From Mucilaginibacter ginsenosidivorax (GTDB lineage: Bacteria; Bacteroidota; Bacteroidia; Sphingobacteriales; Sphingobacteriaceae): a DNA stretch of 64,000 nucleotides. The notes under the pieces are model-generated. The model saw nothing but the letters and a program-made list of their open reading frames with translations, searched no databases and was not told where the DNA came from. Below are positions 19,799 through 29,005 of this stretch, piece after piece. The stretch lies in the NCBI RefSeq assembly GCF_007971525.1, contig NZ_CP042437.1, forward strand, positions 496,001 through 560,000. The letters run 5' to 3'. Position 1 is the stretch's first letter. Each line of letters opens with the position of its first letter. Position numbers and translations under genes: made by a program.

Positions 19799-21493
19799 CT
19801 ATATTTTCACAAATCCCCACTGCTGATTACGGCCTCCGGAATAGGTCCATTGGACAAGTGCACCGCCGTTATTGAGCGAAGCTCCCGAAACATCCAATAC
19901 TTTTCCGCTGTTTGCATTGGTAATTTTATAATATCCGTTGTCGGTTATCTGAATTGACCATTTTTGATTTGCGCCGCCGTTGTAATCCCACAAATCTACC
20001 TGGCCACCATTACCGGTGCCAAAGCCATACATTTCCAAACATTTTCCTGTAGCATGCATAGGTGTTAACCTATAGTAGCCGCCTCCTGCATCTTCTACTT
20101 TAAATTGCTGGTTTGCACCTGCTAAATAGTCCCATTGGTCGGCCTGTGTTTGATTAGCGGTTCCCCAGCCCGCAAATTCCAGTGCTTTGAAACTGTTCCT
20201 GCTGTAAATCTGGTAAACCTGTCCAACCTGAATTGTTGAAGAAGTATTATTTTGCGCTCCTTGCATAATGGCGGCTAACCCTTGCTGATCGTAAACGCTG
20301 TTGTTCTGCCTGTTAATAATTCTGCCCGGGTTGGTTGAGTCAGTACCGCCGGAATCAAAATAAAATGGTTTTAATCCATATTGTAATGCCTGGTGGATAA
20401 AATAATTAAGAAAATAACCCCTGCTTGCAAGTTGCAGGTTTAACGCATCGCCGGTAAGGCCTAATCTGCGGTTTACTGCATATTCTCCCAACATAACAGG
20501 AATGCCCTTATCAACAAACTTTGTTTTCATCAACGAAAGTTCTGAAGTCATATATGACTCTTCACCCCAGGTAGCATTTCGTGAAGCATCGGTTGTAGAA
20601 TGATAGCCGCTGCCCCAATAATAGAACATATTACCCCAGCTTGCATCCGATGTCAAAAAACAAAACTGAGCCGGATCATAATAATGTACTTCAACCATTA
20701 AACGGTTGCTCGCCGGATCTGTTGGGAGTGTATTCATTAAATTGTTGGTGCCGTCAATATTAGTGCTTGGCCCTTGAACAAGCAGCACCCTGTAACTGTT
20801 ATGTCCCCCGGTTGATCTTACCGCGTTAACAAACGTTTGATGATAAGACAGCAGAACACTCATCCCTGTAGCATCCGACACAGCAGGTTCATTTGCGCTG
20901 GCAAATATCACATGCTCATCAAAGCCGCGCATTTGCGTAGCTATCTGCTCCCAAAAGGCTTTTTGCTTGGCATTAACGGCGGCCTGCGCGCTGGTGGTAC
21001 AATTGTTCTCCAGCCATCCGCCGTCCCAGTGTATGTTCAATATCACGTACAAGCCATCGTTAACGCAATATTGAACAACCTGCTGCACCCTGTTGAGCCA
21101 TGATTGCTGAATTTGCCCCGTGGTTTGGTTAGAATACTGATCCCAATCGCAGGGGATACGAACTGCGGTAAAACCGGCTTTCTTAACTTCATCAATAAGT
21201 GCCTGGGTTACCAATGGGTTACCCCAGGCCGTTTCGCTGCCTGTTGCTTCGAGTGTATTACCAATATTCCAGCCCAATTGAAACTTTGCTGCAAGCTGGG
21301 CGGCTGTACTGGTTACCCCGGTTTGATCAGGTGCAAGGGGCGAGGTGTTGTAACTCGGATAACTGGTTGCGGTTAACGTTTTGGTACTCGTTTTAGCAAG
21401 CGGCATAACGGCCGCGCTGGGAGTTTCCTGTTTGCGGCATCCCGACGCCACCAGGATGATGGCGATGCTGAAAAAATAGTTGAGTGTTCTCAT
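19799..21493 (-). CDS. GH5 endo-beta-glycanase lipoprotein with ricin-type lectin domain
   Basis: 564 residues with a lipobox ASGC (Cys19). After the linker YPSYNTSPLAPD comes a GH5 domain: GWNIGNT near 74, NIHWDGGWLENN near 153, acid/base Glu202 (SANEPA) and nucleophile Glu337 (MLGEYAV). Residues about 425-564 form a ricin B-type beta-trefoil; the QxW-type motifs NQQF, NQKW and NQQW mark the three lobes, with repeated LDVSG/LEMYG segments. The lectin would hold the enzyme on its polymer. It is a paralogue of the two GH5 enzymes at 5150-8240 but lies on the far side of the regulator with its own upstream element (21725-21770), so it is a separate transcription unit. Confidence 0.92.
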   Translation of the reverse strand: MRTLNYFFSIAIILVASGCRKQETPSAAVMPLAKTSTKTLTATSYPSYNTSPLAPDQTGVTSTAAQLAAKFQLGWNIGNTLEATGSETAWGNPLVTQALIDEVKKAGFTAVRIPCDWDQYSNQTTGQIQQSWLNRVQQVVQYCVNDGLYVILNIHWDGGWLENNCTTSAQAAVNAKQKAFWEQIATQMRGFDEHVIFASANEPAVSDATGMSVLLSYHQTFVNAVRSTGGHNSYRVLLVQGPSTNIDGTNNLMNTLPTDPASNRLMVEVHYYDPAQFCFLTSDASWGNMFYYWGSGYHSTTDASRNATWGEESYMTSELSLMKTKFVDKGIPVMLGEYAVNRRLGLTGDALNLQLASRGYFLNYFIHQALQYGLKPFYFDSGGTDSTNPGRIINRQNNSVYDQQGLAAIMQGAQNNTSSTIQVGQVYQIYSRNSFKALEFAGWGTANQTQADQWDYLAGANQQFKVEDAGGGYYRLTPMHATGKCLEMYGFGTGNGGQVDLWDYNGGANQKWSIQITDNGYYKITNANSGKVLDVSGASLNNGGALVQWTYSGGRNQQWGFVKI

Positions 21494-21724
21494 ATTGAAT
21501 GTAAAATTGGTTTCTTATAAAAAAGACCAAAAAAACGGAATACTCATCGGCAATTGTGGATATAGCAATTTTATAGACTGTCTAACCAGTATTATAGAAT
21601 ACATCCACATTCATGATCGATAAAAACGCTCCTGCTTCGATGCCGAAAAAAAAACGGATATCTCGACTTCGGAACGCTCTCTGGTTTGTTTATTGGTTGA
21701 CCAAAAATATAGATGTGCAGAAAG

Positions 21725-21770
21725 GAAGAAGGGATACAAAAGTGAATAAATAGGGCACTAAATGTTCAAA
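21725..21770 (-). promoter_or_regulatory. Conserved promoter/operator element C upstream of lectin-GH5
   Basis: On the minus strand it reads TTGAACATTTAGTGCCCTAT (from 21769), followed by an A/T stretch and TATCCCTTCTTCCTTT. Element A has TTGAACATTTGGTCTATAT with a similar CTCTACCACCTCCC tract, and B has TTGTACATGTAGTCTATCT with TCTATCCCCTCC. C lies about 275 nt upstream of the GH5 ATG. Similarity outside this core is weak. Confidence 0.45.
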
Positions 21771-21973
21771 ATGTTGAATTTTTCTGTGCAACAGTAATGG
21801 TGAGGTACCTGATTGTGATAATTTTAATACTGCAAAAAAACATAAGGGCAATTATTGGTGATCTTAACCTCAAAAAAATACAAAAATAAGCTAATGCTTT
21901 TGATAAGCCTTTCAATATTGATCTTAAATATTAAACAGCTTGATAAGTTTGAACACGCTCTTATTCAAACAAG

Positions 21974-22010
21974 GCCTCATTAACAGCTTGTATCAAGTGG
22001 TTAATGAGGC
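21974..22010 (-). terminator. Hairpin 2 downstream of the carboxylesterase
   Basis: GCCTCATTAA at 21974-21983 pairs perfectly with 22001-22010; inside, CTTG-TAT-CAAG extends the stem after a 3x3 internal loop. No long T run follows on the minus strand, so it may stabilise the 3' end rather than terminate. Confidence 0.55.
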
Positions 22011-22016
22011 AGGAAA

Positions 22017-22045
22017 CAGGCATCGTTAAAAATTAACCATGCCTG
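22017..22045 (-). terminator. Hairpin 1 downstream of the carboxylesterase
   Basis: CAGGCAT-c-GTTAA-aaa-TTAAC-c-ATGCCTG: 12 pairs with one C-C mismatch and a 3-nt loop, 36 nt after the esterase stop. Together with 21974-22010 it forms a double hairpin at the transcript end. Confidence 0.6.
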
Positions 22046-22081
22046 CGGTACTGAAAAGCATATGTTGGATTATAATTAAAG

Positions 22082-23626
22082 CTATTTAATCCCCATCTCC
22101 CCATCCGGCGAACGCCTCCACTTGAAATAGGCATCCAACGCCTTTAACGATTCGGCATCCGGTACAGGGCCGGTATGTGCGGTTTGCGAAAAATACATAA
22201 CAACAGGATGAGCATCGTTAAAAGTGGGCCATTTAGGCTCTCCCACCCCGTTCGGGTCGCCATACTTTGCAAAATTTGTCCAATACGTACTCATCGCATC
22301 CGAAATATCGAGGTCTGTTTTAGTGGTTTGCGGATTTGAAGCATCCAGCGTACCAAACACATAAGCTACTTCCTGTGCATGAGGCGATCCATATCCGGCA
22401 CGGGGCGAACCTTCCGGATAATTAGGGTGCTGATCAAAATAATAATAAAAAACCTTCGACTTACCCTTTGACTGTAACCTTGCCCAACTCCAGGTATGCC
22501 AGCCAAACGCTGCGTCCCGCATCAAATCACGGGCAGTTTTTGCAACGTTAACAGTACCGGCAGGATAAGCTTTAATAAGTTCGTCGGCAAACTTACCATA
22601 GCGGCCTTTTACCGCGGCAATATATTCTTCCGGCGTTTTTGGAGGCGAGAAACTGGCACCTTCATCGGAGTTATAACCTACCAGGACAGGTACGTCGTTA
22701 TATTTTCCCTCTTCATAGCGCTTATATTGGTCGCCCGGTATTACCCGGCCATCAACAATGGGCCAGGCTAATCCGCGTACAGCGGGCAGTTTATCCGCAT
22801 CAACCTTTCGCAAATCAACAATTGAAGTATAGCCGGCGTCTTTAACGTAGGCTGCGCCTGCGGCTTCGGCATAAGACAGGCTTTTCATATTTTCACCAGG
22901 ATAAGTTGTAGCACGCGTAGGCCCAAATGAACCGCCGCTTTGCGAAATTGCACCATGGAAAAGGCCTTTAGCCAACGGGCTTGCACATAACATACTTACT
23001 GCTATACCGCCTGCCGATTCGCCAAAAATTGTAACTTTATTGGGATCGCCACCAAAAGCGGCGATGTTTTCCCTTATCCACTTCAACCCGGCGACCATAT
23101 CCAACAAACCATAGTTTCCCGAAACATGATTGGGGTTCTCGGCGCTAAGCTCGGGATGTGCTAAAAATCCCAACTGTGCTACCCTGTAGGCTATGCTAAC
23201 CAGTACAACTCCTTTTTTTGCCAGCTTCTCGCCGTTATAAGCTGGTTCGGCTGTCCCGCCAAAGTTAAAAGCACCACCGTATATCCACACCAGTACAGGT
23301 ATTTTGTCCGTTGGCGATTTAGCAGGTGTCCAAACGTTCAGATAAAGGCAATCTTCACTTTTTCCTGACACGGAATTGCCACCCTGCATAGGTTCCGGAG
23401 CAAATTTATCGGCCTGGCGAACACCGTCCCATTTTGCAGCGGGCTGCGGAGCGCGCCAGCGTAAGTCTCCTACGGGAGGCATTGCAAAAGGAATGCCTTT
23501 ATAAATAGTAAGACCGTTTTCAAACGTTCCTTGTACCAATCCCTCTTTTACTTTAACAGGAGCGGGTTGAGCTTGCATAAATTGAGCAGCAAACATACAA
23601 GCAAGCATAAAAATCAGATATCTCAT
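22082..23626 (-). CDS. Secreted type-B carboxylesterase
   Basis: 514 residues with a signal peptide (about 1-19, ending MQA). It is an alpha/beta-hydrolase of the carboxylesterase B family: GDPNKVTIFGESAGG with nucleophile Ser204, acidic residue Glu322 in NSDEGASF, catalytic His416 in YGSPHAQEV, the oxyanion GG in IYGGAFNFGG, and the EDCLYLNVW motif. Family members hydrolyse simple carboxylic esters. Beside this locus it may strip acetyl groups from acetylated hemicellulose, a link strengthened by promoter element B, which matches that of SusC. The exact ester is inferred. A possible -7 box lies at 23651-23658. Confidence 0.9.
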   Translation of the reverse strand: MRYLIFMLACMFAAQFMQAQPAPVKVKEGLVQGTFENGLTIYKGIPFAMPPVGDLRWRAPQPAAKWDGVRQADKFAPEPMQGGNSVSGKSEDCLYLNVWTPAKSPTDKIPVLVWIYGGAFNFGGTAEPAYNGEKLAKKGVVLVSIAYRVAQLGFLAHPELSAENPNHVSGNYGLLDMVAGLKWIRENIAAFGGDPNKVTIFGESAGGIAVSMLCASPLAKGLFHGAISQSGGSFGPTRATTYPGENMKSLSYAEAAGAAYVKDAGYTSIVDLRKVDADKLPAVRGLAWPIVDGRVIPGDQYKRYEEGKYNDVPVLVGYNSDEGASFSPPKTPEEYIAAVKGRYGKFADELIKAYPAGTVNVAKTARDLMRDAAFGWHTWSWARLQSKGKSKVFYYYFDQHPNYPEGSPRAGYGSPHAQEVAYVFGTLDASNPQTTKTDLDISDAMSTYWTNFAKYGDPNGVGEPKWPTFNDAHPVVMYFSQTAHTGPVPDAESLKALDAYFKWRRSPDGEMGIK

Positions 23627-23650
23627 AAAAATTTATAATTATTGGCTTAT

Positions 23651-23658
23651 CAAAACTA
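23651..23658 (-). promoter_or_regulatory. Possible -7 box of the carboxylesterase
   Basis: TAGTTTTG on the minus strand fits TAnnTTTG, 25 nt before the ATG. No convincing -33 element is at the right distance. The promoter may instead lie in element B. Confidence 0.3.
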
Positions 23659-23726
23659 AGTTAAAATTAAAATGGGCCTCAGCTATTCGCTAAGTCAAAA
23701 AACAAATAGATGCCGGTTTAACTGGT

Positions 23727-23880
23727 AATTGGTGGAATATTGTTCAAAATCAGCGTTTCAAACGCACTGCATCAAAGTGTTATTTCAAGGGTTGAAGCTA
23801 CGGTTACTTGAAAAAAGGAGGGGATAGAAATGAACAAAAAGATAGACTACATGTACAAGCCATGATAACAATCTATAAAT
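23727..23880 (-). promoter_or_regulatory. Conserved promoter/operator element B upstream of the carboxylesterase
   Basis: Collinear with element A along its whole length with one 1-nt gap. The most conserved parts are GCTTGTACATGTAGTC (23860-23845), CTATCTTTTTG after it, the T-tract TTTTTTCAAGT, and AACAATATTCCACCAAT at the proximal end. It lies 100-250 nt upstream of the esterase ATG, in the same orientation relative to its gene as in SusC. I infer control by the same HTCS. Confidence 0.6.
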
Positions 23881-24101
23881 AAGATAATTATTCATCAACA
23901 AACTAACTAAACTCAAGATAGTGTGAGCATCGCCGTAAGGTTTGAAAATATTGCTATACTCACTTATATGAACGCCCAATTTTTTGTGATGAGATGACGG
24001 ATAAACTTTATAATATTTTTTGGACATCAACACTCCCGATCCTTACCCCCTATTAATAAGGATTTTTAAACTTCATGGTAATACCAGCCTGTAAAAACGA
24101 T

Positions 24102-24132
24102 AATGCCCGGAACCAGTCGGCACCGGGGCATT
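24102..24132 (-). terminator. Terminator of the second SusCD operon
   Basis: AATGCCC (24102-24108) pairs with GGGCATT (24126-24132) around a GC-rich loop, 17 nt beyond the SusD stop. On the minus strand it is followed by ATCGTTTTTAC. Confidence 0.7.
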
Positions 24133-24149
24133 AAAGCATACTAACCAGG

Positions 24150-25661
24150 TTATTTGTCCCAAAATATGGGCGTATCCAAATCATCCGCGCCTATGCTCGC
24201 TACCGCAGCCCTGTAATTATCAGCGTTAATGGACGATTCTGTTTGCGGGTAAGTGTACCTGCGTACAAAACTCCCTTTTATTTGCTTGCCGGGATACGTA
24301 TTTGGCGATAACGCTGGGAAGCCACTTCTTCGGAAATTGGCCCAGGATTCTGCACCGTTTCCAAATGAAGTTATCCAATACTGGGTATTAATCTGTTTCA
24401 AAGCATTGGCATCAGAATACGCATTTACCGGGTTGTTCAAATACGCATTTTCGGCGTCGCTGCTAATTACAGCAACAGCGTCATAGCTGGCAAATTGATC
24501 CATCGCCGCTTTTACACCATTATTATAATAGGTACTTGCCGTACCGGTTATATATCCCCTAAAAGCGGCCTCGGCCAATAGTAATTGCGTTTGGGCATAT
24601 GTTATAAAATATTGCGGCGCGGTTACTTTGCCAAATACACTATAGTTTACCTGCGAATATTTGAAACCAGAACCACTCGCGCCACGGAATCCCGGCGCTG
24701 TTGGCAGCGTACCACTATCATAACCTATGGGCAAACCAAACTGATTGGCCGACGCTGTATCCGGCGCAAGGGATAATGCTTTTCCCGGGTCGGCATACAT
24801 TGCCGAGATGTACTTAAGCCTTGGGTCGCCGGTTGATTTCAATTGCGTAATAAACGGCTCGGCAAGATAATATGTATTGGTTAGCTGTTGAATTTGCTGC
24901 GTAACTAAGTTGGGGTATGCGTTGTTATACTTCAGGTAACAATTATCGGCGTTGGATTGCATTACACCACCGGTAAAAGCAGCCTGCACAATTGTTTTTG
25001 CCTTACCGCCATCTAATTTAGAATAGCGCATCCCAATACGCAATAAGAGTGAGTAGCCCAGGCGTTTCCATTGCGGAATATTTCCGGCAAAAAAAACATC
25101 GCCTTTAACCACATCTTTTGCAGCATCTAATGCCGCCGTAGCTGTGGTAAGTTCATTCACCAAGTCGGCATAGATATCCTGCTGTTTGTCATATTTAGGC
25201 AAGAACGCCGAACTCAGATAGGCTTGGCCCGCCTGGCTGTAGGGCACGTCTCCGTAAGTATCTACCAACATCATATAATTATAGGCCCGCCATATCCTGG
25301 CCTCATTGTACAGGTTGGAGCGGGACGCATCGCCCTTGGTTTCCGACAAGATGTGCTCCAGCAATTTTATACTATTCGGGTAAGCATTATTCCACCGCAG
25401 TACCGTATATGTTTGATTTAACACGTTGAAATTAAACGCCGAGGTAACGCCGCCAAAAGGATCGATAAACTGTTGAACAACGGTTGCTTCGGTTTCCATT
25501 AATGATGAATAGGTTAATACCTCGGCATTGGAAAACAAAAACGTTGGGTCGAGACTGGTGGTGTTGTTGGGGTTAACATTTAATTCTTTGAACCCTTTAT
25601 CGCAACCTACGACAGAACACAGGCAGGCAGCAGACAATATGACTTTTATATAATTTTTCAT
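24150..25661 (-). CDS. SusD/RagB-like lipoprotein (second SusCD pair)
   Basis: 503 residues from the ATG at 25661. I chose this start because it gives a proper lipoprotein signal (MKNYIKVILS...SVVGC, Cys20) and begins 13 nt after the SusC stop; an in-frame ATG 42 nt earlier would overlap SusC. SusD hallmarks: the TPR helix ARIWRAYNYMMLVDTYGDVPY, and the C-terminal QTQLLLAEAAFRG with WITSFGNGAESWANFRRSG. It is of the SusD-like type found in pairs with few or no enzymes. Ligand unknown. Confidence 0.92.
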   Translation of the reverse strand: MKNYIKVILSAACLCSVVGCDKGFKELNVNPNNTTSLDPTFLFSNAEVLTYSSLMETEATVVQQFIDPFGGVTSAFNFNVLNQTYTVLRWNNAYPNSIKLLEHILSETKGDASRSNLYNEARIWRAYNYMMLVDTYGDVPYSQAGQAYLSSAFLPKYDKQQDIYADLVNELTTATAALDAAKDVVKGDVFFAGNIPQWKRLGYSLLLRIGMRYSKLDGGKAKTIVQAAFTGGVMQSNADNCYLKYNNAYPNLVTQQIQQLTNTYYLAEPFITQLKSTGDPRLKYISAMYADPGKALSLAPDTASANQFGLPIGYDSGTLPTAPGFRGASGSGFKYSQVNYSVFGKVTAPQYFITYAQTQLLLAEAAFRGYITGTASTYYNNGVKAAMDQFASYDAVAVISSDAENAYLNNPVNAYSDANALKQINTQYWITSFGNGAESWANFRRSGFPALSPNTYPGKQIKGSFVRRYTYPQTESSINADNYRAAVASIGADDLDTPIFWDK

Positions 25662-25674
25662 AATCGTACTCTTT

Positions 25675-28600
25675 TTAAAATTTGACGTTAAGGTTAAATC
25701 CATAAGTCCGCGTGGTGGGCAGTGAACTTTGCTCGTACCCGGTTAAAATATCGCCACTTGATGATATTGCTTCCGGATCGATATTAGGTGTATATTTTTT
25801 GATGATAAGCACGTTGTGGCATACGGCAGAAAGCACAAGCCCTTTTATGAATTTCGCCTTTACCATCTTCGAAAAATCATAGCTCAGCGAAACGTTTCTT
25901 AGCTTGATGAAATCCGACTTATAAACAAATGGGTCTATGATACCTTGAGAACGATAGTTAGCATAAAAATCCTCGGCGTTCACTGCTGTTGTGTTAGGCG
26001 TACCATCGGCATTCACCCCGTTGAACTTAACGCCACCATCCCTGCCAACCAGCGACTCTTTTGATAAGCCTTCTCTGAGGAAATTAAGGTTTGAACTTGA
26101 CAATATTTTACCACCCGTTTTATAATCAATATGGGCCATCAGGGTAAACTTCTTGTAAGAAAAGGTATTTACCCAACCACCTGTAGCTTTAGGCAAAGCA
26201 CTGCCAAAAAGCCTGGGAGAAGTGCTTGCCACTGGTTTACCGCCCGATAAAATAATGTTACCACTGGCATCCCTACGGTAAGTGGAGCCTTGTATTTGGT
26301 TTAACGGAAGGCCAACCTGATCAACAATAGAACCAAAGAATTCGCCTGCACCCAGTGTAAGTTGATTTTGACCGTTAGCCAGTGTCAATACTTTTGAGGA
26401 GTTTATGGCGGTATTAAACGCTGAACGCCAGGTAAAATTCTCTTTTTTGATGGGTATCAACTCCAGCAAGAACTCCATACCACGGTTTTGCAGCTCGCCA
26501 AGGTTTACAATGGTGCCGGTATAACCCGATGCGTTTGATATAGCAACACTTAAAATCTGGTTTGTGGTGTGCTTATCATATGCGGCTACATCTAAATTCA
26601 CACGGCTGTTAAACATTCGCAATTCCAGGCCAATTTCTTTCTCTTTTACGCTGTAAGGTTTAATATTTTGGTTTGGAGTAGTTGTATTATTAATGCTTCC
26701 AAGTGGAAAGCCGTTAAAGGTATTTTGAGAAAGTGCGAAGGTAAGCGAATTGCTGTAAGGGCCAATGCCGTTAGCACTCCCCACATTAGCATAAGTTGCC
26801 CTGATCTTTCCAAACGAGAGCCACGAAGGCGAATTCTTTAAAAATTCCGAGAAAACAAAACTGCCGCTTACGGAGGGATAAAAGTAATGATTATGCTCGG
26901 GGCTTAACACCGAGAACCAATCGTTACGGCCTGTTACATTTATAAATAAATAGGATTTATATCCAAACTCGGCAGTTCCATAAAGCGAGTTTACAGTTGA
27001 TTTTGAAATTGCGTAAGCCGATGTGGTGGTTGCGCCATTTCCAAGAGTATAAAAATCCCTGACATAAAAATTTGTTGCTGTAACGGTATATCCCCGTGAC
27101 GACGAAGGAAAAGTATTTCCTCCTATAGTGGCATCCAAAGAAAAATCTCCCCATTTGTGGCCACCTCCCAATAAAAAGTCGGCATTTAACGCACGGTAAG
27201 TGTTGTCATTTGAGTTATAACTACCGTTATAAAGGCCTACTGGCGCGGCAGCGTTCGCCAAAGTGCCGGTTGGCACATTTTGTTCATAAAACGAAGCGCT
27301 ATATTCCATATTTACACGGCCCTGCAGGTAAAGCCAATCAAAAAATTGATAACGAAGGCTGGCCGTACCTAAAAGGTGATCTTTAGGTTGCCTTGTAAAT
27401 TGCTTGTTCATTATCCAGTATGGGTTGGTAAGGGTAGTAAAACGTGAAGTTGGCGCTTCGTTGCCGTTGGCATCAACCGCAGCTGCTTTTAATACATCAA
27501 GACTAACCGAGTTGGAATAACGGTACATGTAATTAGTAACCGATGTGCCCTGAATACCAATTACCGGCGGGTTGTTATTATTCTCGTGGTCGTAATTTAT
27601 ATAGATCTGTGCAGATAGTTTAGGTGTGAAATTATAATTCAGCCCCAGATTGAATATTTTTTTGTGATAATCATTGTTAGGTACTATACCTTGCGCGTCC
27701 TGGTTCGAATAAGAGAATCTAAAGCTGCCTTTATCATTGCCGCCAGAAAAAGCGATGGTATTAGTCCACGCGTTGGCACGCCTGAAGAATTTGCTTATAC
27801 GATTTTTTTCTGGCGCGTAAGGGCGTTGTACCCCATCAAACTGGTAGGTAGGCGCGTTGTCAAACTTTTCCCCAAAACTCCATGCGCCTGAGCTTTGTGC
27901 CTGACCCTGGGTTTTGGGCCGTACGTTATTTTCTCCCTGCCCATACTCATATTGAAAGTCAGTAAAATCAAGCGCCTGATTTTGAGTAAAATTGGAGGTA
28001 AACTCAATACCTATACCTGTATTTTTATTACCGTTTTTGGTAGTAATGATTATCGCACCGTTACTTGCCCTTGAACCGTAAAGCGCGGCAGCTGTGGCTC
28101 CTTTTAATATGGTCATCGACTCAATATCATCCGGGTTTATCTGCTGCATATTATCGCCAAGATCTACCGACTGCGTGTAACTGTTGGTGCTTGATGGACT
28201 TTGCGACAAAGGAAGGCCATTTAATACAATCAACGGCGCATTATCGCCCTGAAAAGCAGACTGCCCGCGCAACCGGATCTTGGTACTTCCGCCGGGCCCG
28301 CTTGCGGGTGGCGATATGTCTAAACCTGCTACCTTTCCCTCAAGCGAGTTAACAAAGTTTGTGGAACGGTTAGCCGTTATTTCGCCCACGCGCACATTTT
28401 CTGCCGCATAGCCCAATTTCTTCGACTCGCGCTTTATCCCTAATGCTGTTACTATTATCTCACTTAGGGCGTTTGCCCTTGGCTCCAGCGTAACATTTAG
28501 CGTACTACGCCCGTTCAGAGGCTCGGTTTTGGGACTGTATCCCACATAGCTGAATATTAACACCGCATTATTGGCAGACACCTGTATCCGGTAGTTACCG

Positions 28601-28833
28601 TCTACATCCGTCAAAACGCCGTTTCTGGCTCCTTTTTCGCTAACGCTGACGCCAACAAGTGGCAGCCCTTTTTCATCGATCACTTTGCCGGTAACTGTTT
28701 GTACGCCCACATCGGCCTTGATCAGGACCTTGGCTACATTTCCGGCCCATACATCCGTAGTAATCATAAGTGTAAAAAGAACACTTATTGTAATAGACAG
28801 CATCATTCCAGATGCTTTGATTTTTTTTTCCAT
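25675..28833 (-). CDS. SusC/RagA TonB-dependent transporter (second pair)
   Basis: 1052 residues. A signal-anchor stretch at about 10-31, a carboxypeptidase-regulatory-like domain about 43-120 (VTGKVIDEKGLPLVGVSV), a plug with the RagA signature LYGSRASNGAIIITTKNG near 250, then the barrel ending in an aromatic-rich strand. No enzyme or regulator gene is attached to this pair; the nearest genes upstream on the strand encode sugar-acid catabolism, with a 170-nt gap between. The substrate could be a sugar acid-containing oligomer, but nothing in the sequence shows it. Confidence 0.96.
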   Translation of the reverse strand: MEKKIKASGMMLSITISVLFTLMITTDVWAGNVAKVLIKADVGVQTVTGKVIDEKGLPLVGVSVSEKGARNGVLTDVDGNYRIQVSANNAVLIFSYVGYSPKTEPLNGRSTLNVTLEPRANALSEIIVTALGIKRESKKLGYAAENVRVGEITANRSTNFVNSLEGKVAGLDISPPASGPGGSTKIRLRGQSAFQGDNAPLIVLNGLPLSQSPSSTNSYTQSVDLGDNMQQINPDDIESMTILKGATAAALYGSRASNGAIIITTKNGNKNTGIGIEFTSNFTQNQALDFTDFQYEYGQGENNVRPKTQGQAQSSGAWSFGEKFDNAPTYQFDGVQRPYAPEKNRISKFFRRANAWTNTIAFSGGNDKGSFRFSYSNQDAQGIVPNNDYHKKIFNLGLNYNFTPKLSAQIYINYDHENNNNPPVIGIQGTSVTNYMYRYSNSVSLDVLKAAAVDANGNEAPTSRFTTLTNPYWIMNKQFTRQPKDHLLGTASLRYQFFDWLYLQGRVNMEYSASFYEQNVPTGTLANAAAPVGLYNGSYNSNDNTYRALNADFLLGGGHKWGDFSLDATIGGNTFPSSSRGYTVTATNFYVRDFYTLGNGATTTSAYAISKSTVNSLYGTAEFGYKSYLFINVTGRNDWFSVLSPEHNHYFYPSVSGSFVFSEFLKNSPSWLSFGKIRATYANVGSANGIGPYSNSLTFALSQNTFNGFPLGSINNTTTPNQNIKPYSVKEKEIGLELRMFNSRVNLDVAAYDKHTTNQILSVAISNASGYTGTIVNLGELQNRGMEFLLELIPIKKENFTWRSAFNTAINSSKVLTLANGQNQLTLGAGEFFGSIVDQVGLPLNQIQGSTYRRDASGNIILSGGKPVASTSPRLFGSALPKATGGWVNTFSYKKFTLMAHIDYKTGGKILSSSNLNFLREGLSKESLVGRDGGVKFNGVNADGTPNTTAVNAEDFYANYRSQGIIDPFVYKSDFIKLRNVSLSYDFSKMVKAKFIKGLVLSAVCHNVLIIKKYTPNIDPEAISSSGDILTGYEQSSLPTTRTYGFNLNVKF

Positions 28834-29005
28834 GATTTTAGGTTTAATTCAATTGGCAAATCTTAATTTAACCTCTTTCTCAAAATTGGTAATTGCGAAA
28901 GAGCTTCTCCGGACGGCACTTAAAGGCCGTTTTAATTTTTAGTACAGTTTTTTCTTCATTTTACGCAGGGTTTTAGTTTAAAATTGGGTGTATACATTTA
29001 TCGGT

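Larger units (their letters stand above)
21494..22081. other. Gap between lectin-GH5 and carboxylesterase
   Basis: No supported ORF. It contains promoter element C (21725-21770) for the GH5 gene and two strong hairpins (21974-22045) after the esterase gene. The remainder is A/T-rich. Confidence 0.5.
23627..24101. other. Gap upstream of the carboxylesterase
   Basis: No supported gene. It holds the likely esterase -7 box, element B (23727-23880) and an A/T-rich remainder up to the terminator of the second SusD gene. Confidence 0.5.

Noticed and set aside
25662..25703. N-terminal extension of the second SusD protein
   Set aside because: It would overlap the SusC gene and bury the lipoprotein signal peptide; the ATG at 25661 is better.
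24150..28833. Part of PUL 1
   Set aside because: It lacks the shared upstream element, has its own terminator and is separated from the esterase gene by about 520 nt; it is treated as a separate SusCD pair.
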